From positions 66,386,200 to 66,450,199 of the forward strand of contig CM061065.1 of the NCBI GenBank assembly GCA_030762895.1: a stretch of 64,000 bases of DNA. Direction: 5' to 3'. The notes below the pieces were generated by a model. That model was given only the letters and a program-made list of their open reading frames with translations. It did no database searches and was not told the origin of the DNA. This DNA comes from Sophora flavescens. Taxonomy: Eukaryota > Streptophyta > Magnoliopsida > Fabales > Fabaceae. The first letter of the stretch is position 1, and every line of letters begins with the position of its first letter. Of the stretch, positions 1 to 11,942 are shown one piece after another. The position numbers and the translations under genes are program-made.

Positions 1-1983
1 TTGAGATCTCTAGCTAATTTATCTAGACATGACCGAAACTAGGGTTTTGAAGGGTTGGAGTATTTTATTTCAACCTTTTTAAGTTAATCATTGGTTTAGG
101 GTTTTAAGTGATCAAGGATCACTAATCCAAGAGCTTAGGATTTTTAGAAATTTTTAGCCAATTAAACGCCTCATGGCCAAACCTATCATATAGGAGCATA
201 GGTGTATTTAGTGTTTGATTGATAATTATTTGTTGTGTTTTGTCGAAGGATAAATTGTTGTGTGAATTATGTTCATGTTTTACGGAGATCGGACGCTCGA
301 CGGAATTTCGATTCAAAAAGGAAAAGTCTTCAAGAGGTAAGGGAGTACCTGAGAGATTTTTCCGATAGCTGTTTGTAAATTGTTTGTGGTCTGTATATTT
401 TATTTGGTGTATGTATTGTTTTACGTAATTATATTTCTCTGCTTTTAAATTATCTACTTTTAATTACTTGATTATCTGTATTTAATTGTTATTATAGTTT
501 ATTGCATGTCATTAATTGTGCTATATGCTATATTATTGACATGATTGTTGTTGATGTGGTTTGTGGATTGTAAAGCCTGACAGTGGTCAGTGCTCAATTA
601 ATAATGAGGTTAAATGCATTAAAAAGCTTTTTACGGGATAATGAGTTTTAATTGATGAGAAATAGTAATATAATATTACTTGGGTATTTTGGTTGGTTGA
701 AAATGAGAAAAATTTGAAATAATATTATTTTAATGATTTAACAGCGTAAGAGTGTTTTATGAGTCATAGTGAGGTCGTAACCTAGAAAATATTTTTGCAC
801 TGCTAGTTTATACGTAAGAAATTTATAAATATTAGAAAATGTTATTTTAAGAAAATAAGTTTCAAAAATAATTTAATTATGATACTGGAAAAATTATTTT
901 AACTAGAAAAGTCATATTTGGACTTAAAACGCTTTCAAAACGTCAAACGTCGGACAATTCCGACAATATTTACAGAAGTATTATTGAAAACGGTAATATT
1001 AGTTAAAACAGAGAATTTGTCTCACATCAATGTTTTTAGGCTCAAAATATTGATTTTTGAAAGAAAATGAATTTTTCAATGATTTTGATGATTTTATAAA
1101 ACGAATTTCCAATGCAAAAGGATTTTCGGTAAAGTGGATTTATGCAATGGGTTATTTCCGACAACTTGGATAAGTTGAGGAAATTTTGGTTTTGGATTTG
1201 TGTTTCACAAAGCCAAAATGCTTTTTAGATTGAAAAACGAACCTAGCTACCGATACATCGGGATATAGTATTCTATGATATGGGCGAGGGGTTCGAAAGG
1301 TGAAGTAGGGACTAGATGTCCTATAAAAAGTGATTTTGATTTCGTGCGCCAAAATCTATGAATCTAAATCTCGTGCATCGGTCTAGATTTCGTGATTTGC
1401 ACCTTTTGACTTGGAGTCTGTTTGATTGGAAAGTTTGTTAAACTTAAATGTTTTACATGCATTTTGCATTTTATTGTGCAAATGTGTCTAAAGGTTTTAT
1501 GCATGGTACCTTGGTAGGTATCCATGTTATGGGATACATTTCACCTTTGGGTGAAATGAATGGGGGTCTAGGAAAGGTCGGGCTATTTACGATTATTTCG
1601 GGAGATCGGATGTTAGTCATATTTTATAGGCCGAGTTAATTACAATTATCATTGGATGATCTTATGAATTACTTACAATGATGGTTGGAACTCGTATCCT
1701 ACCGAGTTATTTACTTAAATAGTTGGAACTCGGAACCTTGACAGGCCAAATCATTTGAAACTTGCCTTATCTGGCAATGTTTATATTCTGCCTTATTTGG
1801 CAATGAGAGCATGGTCAACTCATTTATTTGGTGTTGGAAGCTTCAGAGATTAGGTACAAAAGTTACTTGATGAATATTGAAGGGTCATGGTTTTTAAAAC
1901 AACGTAGATTGTCAAGTATGAAACCCTTTTGTAAATAGAATGTTTATTGTTGAATATACATGTTAAATGTTATTTGTGTGTCG
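1..1983 (+). mobile_element. Probable sense-oriented Gypsy-type LTR fragment, cut by window start
   Basis: No long coding frame is present. The stretch resembles the other Gypsy LTRs in this window: a leader-like segment ends in a good splice donor (CAAGAG|GTAAGG near 336-340), followed by a long non-coding part and an acceptor-like TTCAG near 1842-1848. A solo LTR has inserted after position 1983; the 5-bp target duplication TGTCG (1979-1983 and 10240-10244) shows that this sequence continues at 10240. Its own ends are not visible, so the LTR call is an inference from layout. Confidence 0.4.
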
Positions 1984-2293
1984 TGAGACACCCCGTTGTG
2001 CCCCATTGTATTATTACATTAAAACCTTAATATTTATTTACTTAATCGCGCGCTTACTGTTGAAAAATACGTAAATATTAAAACTTAATTAATAATCATA
2101 TAACTTCCGCAATTATAAAACACACCGAAACTATATTACATAAATACACACATAATTATCCTTTATTTTACACAACATTGTTTAGGGTATCCTCTCAGTA
2201 GGATCCCACACAGGTACTTATTTATACAAACTACTTATAACTAACAGAAAATAAAAATATCTTATATGACTCACTGGCTCTAAACTTACTACT

Positions 2294-2424
2294 CTATATT
2301 ATTAGGATCGGTCGGTTGTTCTCCAGTACGCCTTCATACGGAATGTCATTCAACTCCTCCACCACCTCCGTCTCGTATGTGGTTCCATCCATCTTCTTAG
2401 CAACATATTCGTCCATCTGGTCTT
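2294..2424 (-). other. Acidic micro-exon candidate inside the solo LTR
   Basis: On the minus strand, a T-rich stretch ending TTACGTTAG is followed by an open frame of about 43 codons rich in Glu and Asp, with the core NDIPYE, ending at TAG (2294-2296). The plus-strand solo LTR has an equivalent segment with the core DEIPYE at 19560-19639. The conserved core in two diverged LTRs suggests selection or shared descent of a short 3' exon. There is no start codon in a good context, so it would need splicing to an upstream exon. Splicing is inferred only. Confidence 0.4.
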
Positions 2425-2924
2425 CTAACGTAACAAAGTAGACATACACAAAAATACAGAAATAAGGAGATAAGAAACAGTTCTATCATCATAAACGGAA
2501 AATATTCATAGCATATAATACAATAATAGTCACAGACACGCATCACTCAAAATCAACAATCATCCTCAATTCACTATATCATCCTCTACCCTCCAACTCA
2601 TGCAACTAAACCTTTATGGTGACATGGCCACTGCTAATCCTGTCACACATCCCTCGTTAGGAATGTCAGTCAGTCGTCCAAGTGACACGTTCCCACCGCC
2701 GGTGCATATTCTCATCCATGGTGAGAATGCTCATGCAAGGCAATGACACTATAGCTGCACAGTACCGCCGGTGCACACCCTGGTTCTCTCTCTCCTCTCT
2801 ATCAAGGGTGCTCATGCATAGCAATGACACTATAATTGCACAACTTAAATTCTAATTTGGAATGGTCCACGAGAACTTCGAACCTCGTGTATCTCAAATA
2901 CACGGTTATGAACAACAATGCAAC

Positions 2925-3438
2925 ATATGGTTCTCACTGACTTTTATCAATAACAACCTAGTACCTCAAGCTTTTCCTCATAACCTCCACTTACATTCTA
3001 TATCACATCACTTCTATACAATAATAGCGAGGCACCTCTAATTCATATTCAAAACTCTCACCCAAACAAAATACCTCCGAGCAATATATATCTTTCCTTA
3101 AAATCATCTAAGCATAGTATTAAACCCAGGCAAATCATGCATAACACATTAATCAACAGAATATTCAAATATCTCAATATCATATAAGGCAATTTTTCAC
3201 AACCAACTCATAATAGTTCAACCAAATAAATAACAAAGTCAGACTCTGTCACAGCCTAGCCGTGATAGCCATCACGGCCGTGACAGACAACAAAGGCAAG
3301 TCAGATTCTGTCACGGCCTGGCCGTGATAGACATCACGGCCTGGCCGTGATAGCCATCACGACCGTGACAGACACTGAACACCCTCAATATCCTAAATAT
3401 TCAAACACCGAAATAATACGTCACATGCAGAAGGAATA
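2925..3438. repeat. Direct duplication of LTR segment, copy A
   Basis: This segment is nearly identical to 7385-7852 and in the same orientation; the two copies bracket the truncated Athila insertion. Copy A holds one more set of GTCACGG/CCGTGAT palindromes (3249-3372) than copy B, about 46 bp extra. It ends exactly at the Athila LTR start (TGATCAGCC at 3439). A 5-bp target duplication cannot explain 0.5 kb; unequal or illegitimate recombination after insertion is the simplest account. Confidence 0.85.
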
Positions 3439-4762
3439 TGATCAGCCTCTGGCTCGACTAGTTTTATGACTAGTAAGACCATGGTTTTATACGTGTTTAA
3501 TCTCGTTTTCGCCCAAATTTGGACGTAATTGTACTCAAGCAACATTTTGAGTCTATAAAGTAGTTTTAGGGTATTTTAGTTGATTTTGAGTCAAATAAAG
3601 CATTTATTGCTATTTCATGTTTTCAGGATAATAAGAGGAGCAAAAAGGGAAGGATCCTGAAGCAGAGGCCATCACGCCCACGCCTTGACACTTGTCACGG
3701 CCATGATGAGCTACCCATGGAAGACAGAAAAGGTCATGGCCCAGTCGTGACACACATCACGGGCGTGATGAGGAGATCATGAAAGTCAGAAAGCATCACG
3801 GCCCAGCCGTGACACATATCACGGACGTGATGTGAAGACCCTGAAAGACCAGAAGACATCACGGTCTAGCCGTGACACACATCATGGGAGTGATCAGGAG
3901 AACCTGAAGGTCAGAATTGATCATGGCCTGGTCGTGATAGAGGTCACAGCCATGACAAATCAGCACCCCTGGACAGAAAGGATCACGACCTGGCCGTGAT
4001 AGGCGTCACGACCTTGACAGGCCAGAATTTGAAAGCGCGCTCATTCCAGAATGCATCATGGCCAGGTCGTGACGGCCATCACTATATTGTAGAGGCGCAC
4101 CAGACAGAAGAAGGGATCCAGATTTTCACTGTTCACACTATATTTGTAGATTTTCATTCTATTGTTGATGGAGAACTAATTCCCCTTGATTAATCTGCTG
4201 TAATCGGTCTTCGCCGAAACTTGAGGTTTATACAATTCCCGGATTAATTTGCTTCTCCCTTTCAATACTATGCTGTAATTTCTGTTTACTTAATTCAGAA
4301 TTGTGTAGACTAGGTATTGATTTGTTTCGATGATTTTATGTTCCTATATCTAATCGTGTTTGCTTAATTCGCATGTGTTCAATCGTGTTTGCTTAATTCA
4401 CGAGTGCTTCACCCCGTTTGCTTAATTCGGGAATTAGGAACATATATCGTGTAGTGCCAATTTCGCTTGTTAATTGTTGCTACAATCGAAAAGGGATTAG
4501 AATCTGCTTAGGGCATGGGAATTGTATGAATCGATGATAGTGGGAAATCGAGAGCAGTAGATTAATCGTTTTGATCATTGATAATCACTTCTCGCTCTGT
4601 TTTCTTAATTGAATCTCAAACCAACCCCCCCCCCCCCCCCCAAACTGAATTTTCTGCAAATAACACTCCAAGAGTCCTTGTGAGACGATACTCGAGTTGT
4701 CGCTCCTTGACTACAGTTTTTACAAACCACTCGCCTTTTGACGCATGCGCGACAGCGTGTCA
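3439..4762 (+). repeat. 5' LTR of truncated Athila, with U3 tandem palindromes
   Basis: The start TGATCAGCCTCTGG matches the start TGATGAGCCTCTGG of the LTR at 45429, and the end GTGTCA lies three bases before the primer site. Between about 3668 and 4080 there are about six imperfect units of about 70-80 bp, each with a pair of short palindromes of the type ATCACGGCC..GGCCGTGAT. A TATA-like CTATATTTG follows near 4139. A run of about 16 C residues sits at 4625-4641. A 119-codon open frame (4578-4937) spans the C run and the primer site and is not a gene. Confidence 0.8.
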
Positions 4763-4765
4763 AAA

Positions 4766-4784
4766 TTGTCGCCGTTGCCGGGGA
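4766..4784 (+). other. Primer binding site, tRNA-Asp
   Basis: TTGTCGCCGTTGCCGGGGA matches the complement of the 3' end of plant tRNA-Asp except for one base (T for G at the fourth position). The intact version is at 46595-46612. It lies three bases downstream of the LTR end, as expected for a minus-strand primer site. Confidence 0.85.
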
Positions 4785-4990
4785 CTCTTGTTGTTATTAA
4801 CAAAAACAAAAAAAAAGAAAAAAATTTGCATTGCTAAATTAGTTACGGCTACTAGGTCCGGTTGTTCTGAATTGTTTGACTTTGATCCTGAAATTGAAAG
4901 AACACCGCACACACGCCGTAGATCAATTCAGAGCTAGCACTAGCTCACCAACCAAAGAGTAATTCTAACACTGCACCTGCACTTGATAAC

Positions 4991-6532
4991 ATGGCTGATC
5001 AAAGAACATTAAGACAGCTTGTTGCCCCTGATGTTAGTTATAATGGTTTGTGTATTGAGTATGCTGATGTGGTTGCTCCTTTTGAGTTAAAATCTAGTTT
5101 AATACACTTGTTGCCAAGGTTTAGTGGTCTTGCAGGTGAGGATTCACACAAGCATCTGAAGGAATTCCAGGTTGTATGCTCTACACCCTTGAGACCTGAA
5201 GGAATAATCGAAGACCATATCAAGGCCGAGAGCCTTCCCATTCTCGCTTCAAGGTGCTGCGAAGGATTGGTTATACTACCTTGAGCCAAACTCTGTTACA
5301 ACCTGGAACGATTTGAAGAAGGTCTTCCTAGAGAGGTACTTCCCTGCCTCCAGAGCTGCATCAATCAGGAAGGAAATATGTGGCATTAGACAAGGCAATG
5401 AGTCATTGGCCGAGTACTGGGAGAGATTTAAGAAGTTGGTATCCAGTTGTACTCAAGACTGTTTTCCGAGCGACTACTTGTTCAAGACTTTTATGAGGGA
5501 TCACTGCCAATGGATAGAAATATTTTGGATGCTTGCTAGTGGGGAGCACTTGTTGATAAGACCCCAGCTGCTGCCAAGTAATTGATTGAAAACATGTCAC
5601 TTAACTCCCAGCAGTTCACAACTAGAAGCAATTCTGCCAAGACAAGGGGGGTGAATGAGGTCCAAGTTTCTTCTTCCAACAAGACCCTCGAAACCAAAAT
5701 TGATGAGCTCACTTCTTTGGTGAAACAGTTGGTAATGGATAAGGTTCAACCAGCAAGGTTGTGTGGCATTTGTACCTCTCCTGAGCACCTGACTGATGCA
5801 TGCCCCATTCTGAGGGACGAGTCAGTCACTGATTTGCCTCAAGCTTATGCAGCCAATCTTTACAATCAAGGCAACAATCAGAACAGGTACAACAACATTC
5901 CTGACCTCTCTACAAATAAGTACCACCCCAACTGGAGGAACCATCCAAACCTTCGGTATGGGAACTCATCCACACAACAGCAGCTGATAGCACCACCACA
6001 AAATTCTCCCCAAGTGACCACCTCTACACCTTCTGGACCTTCACTAGAGGACCTGATCAAGTAAATGGCTGAAAACAATCTCCAGTTTCAGCAGCAAACA
6101 AATGCTAGTATTCACTCTTTGCAGACACAGATGGGATAGTTTCAGCAGTGAACGGATGCTAGCATTCTTACCTTACAGACACAGATTGGACAGCTTGCCA
6201 CTTCGCTGAATGCCATGCAACAAGCTCAAGGATCGAACCAACTACCTGCACAAACAGTGGTGAACCCTAATGTTCCAAATCCTAACGTGAGTGCCATTTC
6301 TTTGAGATCCGGGAAAGTTGTAGAGGCAGCCCCTAAAAAGAATGAAGTTGTTAAGGTGACACCTGAACCTCCTGCTGTTATTGAAGCTGAAAAGGAGTAT
6401 GTGCCACCGATCCCCTTCCCACAAAGAGTGCTGAAGAAAAGAAATATTGTTGAGGAAGACAAGGAGAGAGAGATCTTTGATGTGTTCAGAAAAGTGGCAG
6501 TAAACATTCCGCTTCTTGATGTGATCAAGTAG
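4991..6532 (+). pseudogene. gag: Athila gag (capsid/nucleocapsid), broken
   Basis: The frame starts at ATG 4991, about 200 bp after the primer site. The first ~80 residues and the later KEICGIRQ..SLAEYWERFKKL stretch are the Ty3/Gypsy gag capsid domain. A CCHC zinc knuckle CGICTSPEHLTDACP (C-x2-C-x4-H-x4-C) follows near 5764-5810, then Asn/Gln-rich sequence and a basic, Pro-rich C-terminal part containing SAISLRSGK (typical of Athila). Breaks: a frameshift near 5230, return to the first frame near 5580, and in-frame stops at 6062, 6137 and 6530. All three stops sit where related elements usually have CAA or CAG. The product would have packaged element RNA into virus-like particles; this copy cannot. 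Confidence 0.85.
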
Positions 6533-6553
6533 GTTCCGAAGTACGCAAAGTTT

Positions 6554-7123
6554 TTGAAAGATTTGTGCACACACAAGAGAAGGTTGAAGGGAAATGAGAG
6601 AGTCAACTTGGGGCGAAATGTTTCAGCCCTTATTCAACCTAAACATGCGCCTGAGAAGGTTACAGTTTCAGCCCTCAGTCAGGCAATGCCACAGAAGTGC
6701 AAGGATCCGGGAACTTTTGCTATTCCATGCACCATTGGGGACAGTAAATTCGACAACTGCATGTTGGATTTGGGAGCTTCTATTAATGTCATGCCCACTT
6801 CTGTCTTCAACAACCTCGATCTTGGTCCCTTGCAACATACAAGCCTTACTATTCAGTTGGCAAACAGGACCAATGCTCGCCCCATTGGAGTGGTAGAAGA
6901 TGTGTTGGTACAGGTTAACGATTTGATTTTCCCCGCGGATTTTTACATCCTGGACATGGCAGGGGAAACAAATTCAAGTAAATCACCAATCATTCTGGGC
7001 AGACCGTTCATGAAGATGGCGAAGACAAAGATTGATGTTCACGATGGAACCATGTCCATGGAGTTTGGTGACATTGTGGCAAAATTCAACATTTTCGATG
7101 CTATGAAGCATCCCTTGGAATAG
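6554..7123 (+). pseudogene. Athila aspartic protease domain
   Basis: This 189-codon open frame is in the same frame as most of gag and would be joined to it but for the stop at 6530. It contains MLDLGASINVMP, the Athila form of the retropepsin active site (D-[LT]-G-A-S), and further on PIILGRPFM, the hydrophobic-Gly motif of the protease fold. The enzyme would cut the Gag-Pol polyprotein. The domain looks intact, but the element lacks a complete gag and all downstream enzymes, so it is called a pseudogene. Confidence 0.85.
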
Positions 7124-7180
7124 CACTCTGTTTTTCAAATAGAGCTGCTCTCTGAAATTGTTGATGAAACTTATGATGAT

Positions 7181-7384
7181 TTGGAAGCAGCACCAGTGAT
7201 CCTCACCACTTGTTTGCCACCACCCACTGTGGAACAACCAACAATGGAGTTCAAGCCTCTGCTTGAGAGACTGGATTTTGCACACCCGAATATGAAGGCA
7301 CTTTGGCCAGTCCAAGAGGTTGAACCCCATTTTTATTGGGAAGATTTTATTGACAAGGTTGACAAGGAGGTCTTCTTTGACCCA
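7181..7384 (+). pseudogene. Post-protease linker peptide of Athila, truncated
   Basis: In the same frame as the protease, after its stop, lies a Pro/Glu-rich stretch (EAAPVILTTCLPPP, MEFKPL, then WPVQEVEPHFYWEDF). The same stretch with few changes ends the 388-codon frame of the element at 45429-50591 (its residues 279-333). In full Athila elements this region leads into reverse transcriptase. Here it is cut at 7384; the open frame beyond, to 7501, is host LTR sequence and not part of the protein. Confidence 0.7.
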
Positions 7385-7852
7385 ATATGGTTCTCACTGA
7401 CTTTTATCAATAACAACCTAGTACCTCAAGCTTTTCCTCATAACCTCCACTTACATTCTATATCACATCACTTCTATACAATAATAGCGAGGTACCTCTA
7501 ATTCATATTCAAAACTCTCACCCAAACAAAATACCTCCGAGCAATATATATCATTCCTTAAAATCATCTAAGCATAGTATTAAACCCAGGCAAATCATGC
7601 ATAACACATTAATCAACAGAATATTCAAATATCTCAATATCATATAAGGCAATTTATCACAACCAACGCATAATAGTTCAACCAAATAAATAACAAAGTC
7701 AGACTCTATCACGGCCTGGCCGTGATAGCCATCACGACCGTGACAGACAACAAAGGCAAGTCAGATTCTGTCACGGCCGTGACAGACACTGAACATCCTC
7801 AATATCCTAAATATTCAAACACCGAAATAATACGTCACATGCAAATGGAATA
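7385..7852. repeat. Direct duplication of LTR segment, copy B
   Basis: Copy B matches 2925-3438 and continues without a break into the rest of the solo LTR, so it is the original context; copy A plus the Athila fragment lie on its left. The junction reads GACCCA|ATATGG: the element side matches GACCCAAAAGGG of the related element, and the host side matches CATATGG at 2924. Only about 1 bp of overlap is possible, as in end-joining. Confidence 0.8.
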
Positions 7853-8960
7853 CCTCAACCAGCGTATCACAGTAAATTTGATAACATAAAATCAAACATC
7901 CTCAAATACTTAAAATCAACTTAATGTCGATAAACCTACAATTACCGAATCACCATTGGTTTTACAGAAAAGGTTTCCAATGGGATTTTGGTCTTGTCGA
8001 TTACTCGACTACTAGTAGGGTTTAGGTCACCCTACACCATTATTATAAATTATATACTACTTATCGGTTCCGACGATGGAATGGTTCTTTCTCCCACCTG
8101 AGCTAGCACCGGAATTCTGACTTCGGCGATCCTTGTTATCACACCATAGTTTAACAGTTTCTCCTTCAACCAAACAATACAACTATAATTAATCAACAAA
8201 ATCACTCTTAACCTAACTAACTAGGTTTCGGCCAAGAATGGTTAATAGGGAAGGAAAATGACTTTGATCACATGCTTTTGGATAATGAAAGTATGTATTA
8301 TATCTAGATCATAGAAATTGGTTTCACATTAAAAGGAGTTTTCTACAATTTTCTAGAATTATTTGAAGTTATAAATCTAGGAATGGAAAAATATGATTCA
8401 TGGCATAACCATGAGAAATACATGAATATGAAAGCTTATATGATCAAGGAGATGAGCTTTTACCTCTTGAAGATTGAAGAAATGAAGAAAATGATCAACC
8501 TTCACTATGTTGAAAACTAGACAGCTTGAGGGTGTGATGGTATTGTGAGTGTATCTCACAATATAATCATCCAAAAATCATGAACTTTGGCTTGATAGAA
8601 ATATAATAAGAAAAGGAACAACTTTGGTGTTGAAGGTTTCATTTGTTTCGGATCATAACAAGGGTGAAAAGGGACTTCTTTATGCTGTTTCATGGGTTGC
8701 TGAGAATTCTGGGCAGTTTCGGTATTTTGATCCTATCTCCCAATCCACTTATCCGTTTTTGATTATCTTTAGCTTGTTGGAAATAAGAGAGAAATAGGAA
8801 CAACTTTTATGTTGAGTGTTTTCCGAGTTTCAGAAAGGAAGAGGGTCATATGTTTGGTGGAGATTCGGTGTTCTTAGGGTTTTGTAACTTAGTTTGTGAG
8901 GAAGATGAAGAAAATGAAGAAGATGAGTGAAATGGTGAGGGAGGCCACGGTTTGGAGGGA

Positions 8961-8970
8961 TTTTATAGGG
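8961..8970 (-). promoter_or_regulatory. TATA box of the solo LTR
   Basis: The minus strand reads CCCTATAAAATCCC, followed by a CT-rich leader-like stretch and then the candidate splice donor near 8463. The position inside the LTR fits the U3/R boundary. Transcription is inferred. Confidence 0.5.
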
Positions 8971-10244
8971 AAAATCTTAGGCCTTGTTTGGTTTCTAACT
9001 TTTAGATTAATGGGTTTTGTGATTATTTAATTAACATAAGTTTAACCATAGTTAATAATTAACTTAACTATGGTTACTTTGCTTAACTATGGTTTATATA
9101 TATGTGGCTCACATTTGATGGAGGTGAGGCTGATTTTGGGCCACACAAAGTGACTTTCCTAAGGATTTAAGTGCAATTAATTCCTAGGGACCATTTTGCA
9201 AAGATTCCAAAAGTATAAGGACTATTTTGCAAATTGCCAATAAATTGAAATGATGACCATGTGCCACATTAAATGTGGTCTCATCTTGACTTATCTAGGC
9301 TGATTTTTCATGAGACTAATTGGGAAGAACCTAGAACATTTTGGAACATGTTAGAAAAGTGTAGAACATGGTGGAACATTGTAGAACATTGTGGAATTGT
9401 GTGGAGACTTCAAGAATCCACTTGACTCTTCCAAACTAAGGCAACCCCCACTCCTTCTTGGGCTTGCGCGTGGACCTCAAAATTTTGGGCTTGGATTCAT
9501 TTATGTGGGACCCACTAAAATGCTTAAGGCTTAACATGACATCGGAAACTTATATGATTTCTAATGGGCTTTATGGAATTAATCCATGAACAAGGAATTT
9601 GGGCTTCATGGTCACGTCCACTAATGGTCTTGGAACAAAGATTTTGGCCCAATTCACTTAGAAAAAACATAGAAACCAACTTAGGGACCAAAGTGTAATT
9701 AATAGAAAGTTCAGGGACTTAAGCATAAAATTCATAAATTGCCACTTTAACTTGTAGAATCTTCTAGACTTAAAAGTGTGATTCATCCCCATGAATCATC
9801 ATGTATGACTCATTATCCCGATATCTTGACGGGTCTCTGTAGTTCCGTTTTCGACTCCGTCGGTTTCCTGATTAGGGTTTTACGCCTGTGTAAAAGCGTA
9901 ATATTTCGTTTTCTACTGAAAATTTTCAAACTAACCAAACTCGTTGGAAATATGATTTAAATATAAACCATTTCGTTCACGAGTCAAAATTAGGTTTTCT
10001 GCTCAGTAAAAATTATATCGCAAGTGAAAAGCAGAGCGATTTAATCCTCAATTTTCAACCAAAATTTTTATCCTAAGCTTCTACCCTAAGATAGAGTATG
10101 AATATGATTTTTATTTCATAAAAATCAATCTCCACGAACTCGGATAAAAATATAAATAAACACCTTTATACCGGTTAATACAGCGAAAATATTTTTATTG
10201 AAAAAATAAAAATCGGAAAATAAAAAGTAGGGTGTTACATGTCG

Positions 10245-10663
10245 TGTATATGGTTATCGTTTTTTCTTTTTAAATATTTTTAGTCGTGAAAGATAGCAAA
10301 CTGTGTTCTTCGGAAAAGTTTAGGGAAGTAAGACCCGAATCAATAATTCGATAAACCCGAAAATTCAAACCGAACCAATTTTTATCATTTTGAATTTTAT
10401 ATTATTTTATCGACTTTTAAAGTTTATAAATGTTTTTGTTTTTAAATGTTTTTAACTAGAAAGGTTGTAAAACTATCGTGTTTTTCAGGAAAGTTTTGAG
10501 GCGTAAACTCGAACCAATAGTTCGATGAAACCGAAAATCCAAACCGAACCAATTAAAATGGTTCGTATTTTTTTGTGTTCGGTTCCAAGCAGAACCAAAT
10601 CAAACCGAATGTCATTTGTTCGGTTGTCAGGTTGAGGGATTTTAGGACCGAACAAATTACTAT

Positions 10664-10703
<40 letters not shown>

Positions 10704-11902
10704 ATAGTTTAATATTTAATATTTTTATTTCATAAAAAAATTAATATATTTATTATATATATATATATATATCTTATTTTTATATATATTATTATTATTA
10801 TTAGTTATCAATACAATTTAACAATTGTGAACTCTACTCTATTGTTCTTATAACAATGACGGTTGGTTTAACAAGGGTGAAATCTTTCTTGACGAGGTTT
10901 CTTCCATTGATTTTTTCGGATTTTTTTTCTTTTTTTTACAAAAACTTAATTGCTTAAATCAATCATCAATATCATCAATACTTCAATACTATTATACAAT
11001 TGATAACTTTACTTTTACTTTTACTTTTTCAGTTACAGTACATGGGTGTATGTCATGTTGTGAAATTTTTTATATTATTTTATTATTTATTTTTTAAAGC
11101 TTATAATTTTTCTATATAATTAATAAGGTCGAACCCCGTTTTTACTTTAGCACAACAGCGAAAAAAGCTTGAGGATTTTTTTATATTATTTTATTATTTA
11201 CATTTTTTAGTTTATAGTTTTTTTTTCTTTTTAATTTTTTTAGTCAAAAAATGTAACAAACTGTGTTCTTCGAAAAACTTTAGGGAAGTAAAACCTGAGC
11301 CAATAATTCGATGAACCCGAATATTCAAACCGATCCAATTAAATTGGTTCGGTTTTTTGTGTGTTTGGGTCCGAATCGAACCAAGCTCGATGGTGATTAC
11401 TGATTAGTTTGATTATCAGTTTCTAGGATTTTGGAACCGAACTAATTGCTATATTTTAATATTTATATTAATATATATATATATATAAATATTTAATATT
11501 TATTATATTTTAATATAATTTAACAGTTTAATATTTTAATATTTTATATTATATTATATATATATTTTTTAATATTTTCGGGTCCGAACTTAACCAAACT
11601 GACCGAATCTGATGGTGATTGGTTTGGATTTTTGTATTATTTTATTATTGACTTTTTAAACTTTGTAATTTTTTTATTTTTAAATGTTTTTAGTCAGGAC
11701 AGGTAGCAAAGCTATCATGTTCTTCTTGAAAGTTTACGAGTGTAAGACCTGGACCAATAATTTGATGAACACGAGAATTTGAACCGAACCAATTAAATTG
11801 ATTCATATATATTTTTTTGTTTAGGTCTAAACCGAACCAAACCAAACCTGATGGTGATTGATTCGATTATCATGTTCGAGGATTTTGGAACCTTACCAAA
11901 TA

Positions 11903-11942
<40 letters not shown>

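Larger units (their letters stand above)
3439..7384 (+). mobile_element. Athila-type Gypsy retrotransposon, 3' truncated
   Basis: The order is 5' LTR (3439-4762), primer binding site complementary to tRNA-Asp (4766-4784), gag, aspartic protease, and the start of a post-protease region. The copy stops at 7384, with no RT, integrase, polypurine tract or 3' LTR. The gag opening (MADQRTLRQL) and the tRNA-Asp primer are typical of Athila. Host LTR sequence resumes at 7385 with a repeat of what precedes the insertion. Comparison with the related element at 45429-50591 shows the break inside a TTTGACCC segment common to both. Confidence 0.88.
1984..10239 (-). mobile_element. Solo Gypsy LTR, minus strand, with nested Athila fragment
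   Basis: Read on the minus strand it begins TGTAACACCC (10239) and ends GGGGTGTCTCA (1984), the usual short inverted ends of plant Gypsy LTRs. The flanks are a perfect 5-bp duplication, TGTCG. No primer site or polypurine tract lies outside the ends, so this is a solo LTR left by LTR-LTR recombination. It is related to the plus-strand solo LTR at 17341-19921: both share the segment with the ACTCATGTGATG-like stretch and the three-frame-stop TAGTAGGGTTTAGG-like stretch. It holds a TATA box (8961-8970), a splice-donor-like AAGAG|GTAAAAG near 8463 and an acceptor near 2425. A truncated Athila element lies at 3439-7384. Outside that insertion I see only LTR sequence. Confidence 0.85.

Noticed and set aside
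3668..4080. CRISPR-like or centromeric satellite array
   Set aside because: Units vary in length and stay within one LTR; a U3 repeat explains them.
4578..4937. 119-codon frame on the plus strand
   Set aside because: Spans a poly-C run, the LTR end and the primer binding site; cannot be a retained gene.
7384..7501. Extension of the Athila linker frame past 7384
   Set aside because: The codons after 7384 match host LTR copy A at 2925, so the frame continues only by chance.
1984..10239. Full-length retrotransposon on the minus strand
   Set aside because: There is a single pair of LTR termini with a 5-bp duplication directly outside; the internal coding DNA belongs to a different, nested Athila element on the other strand.
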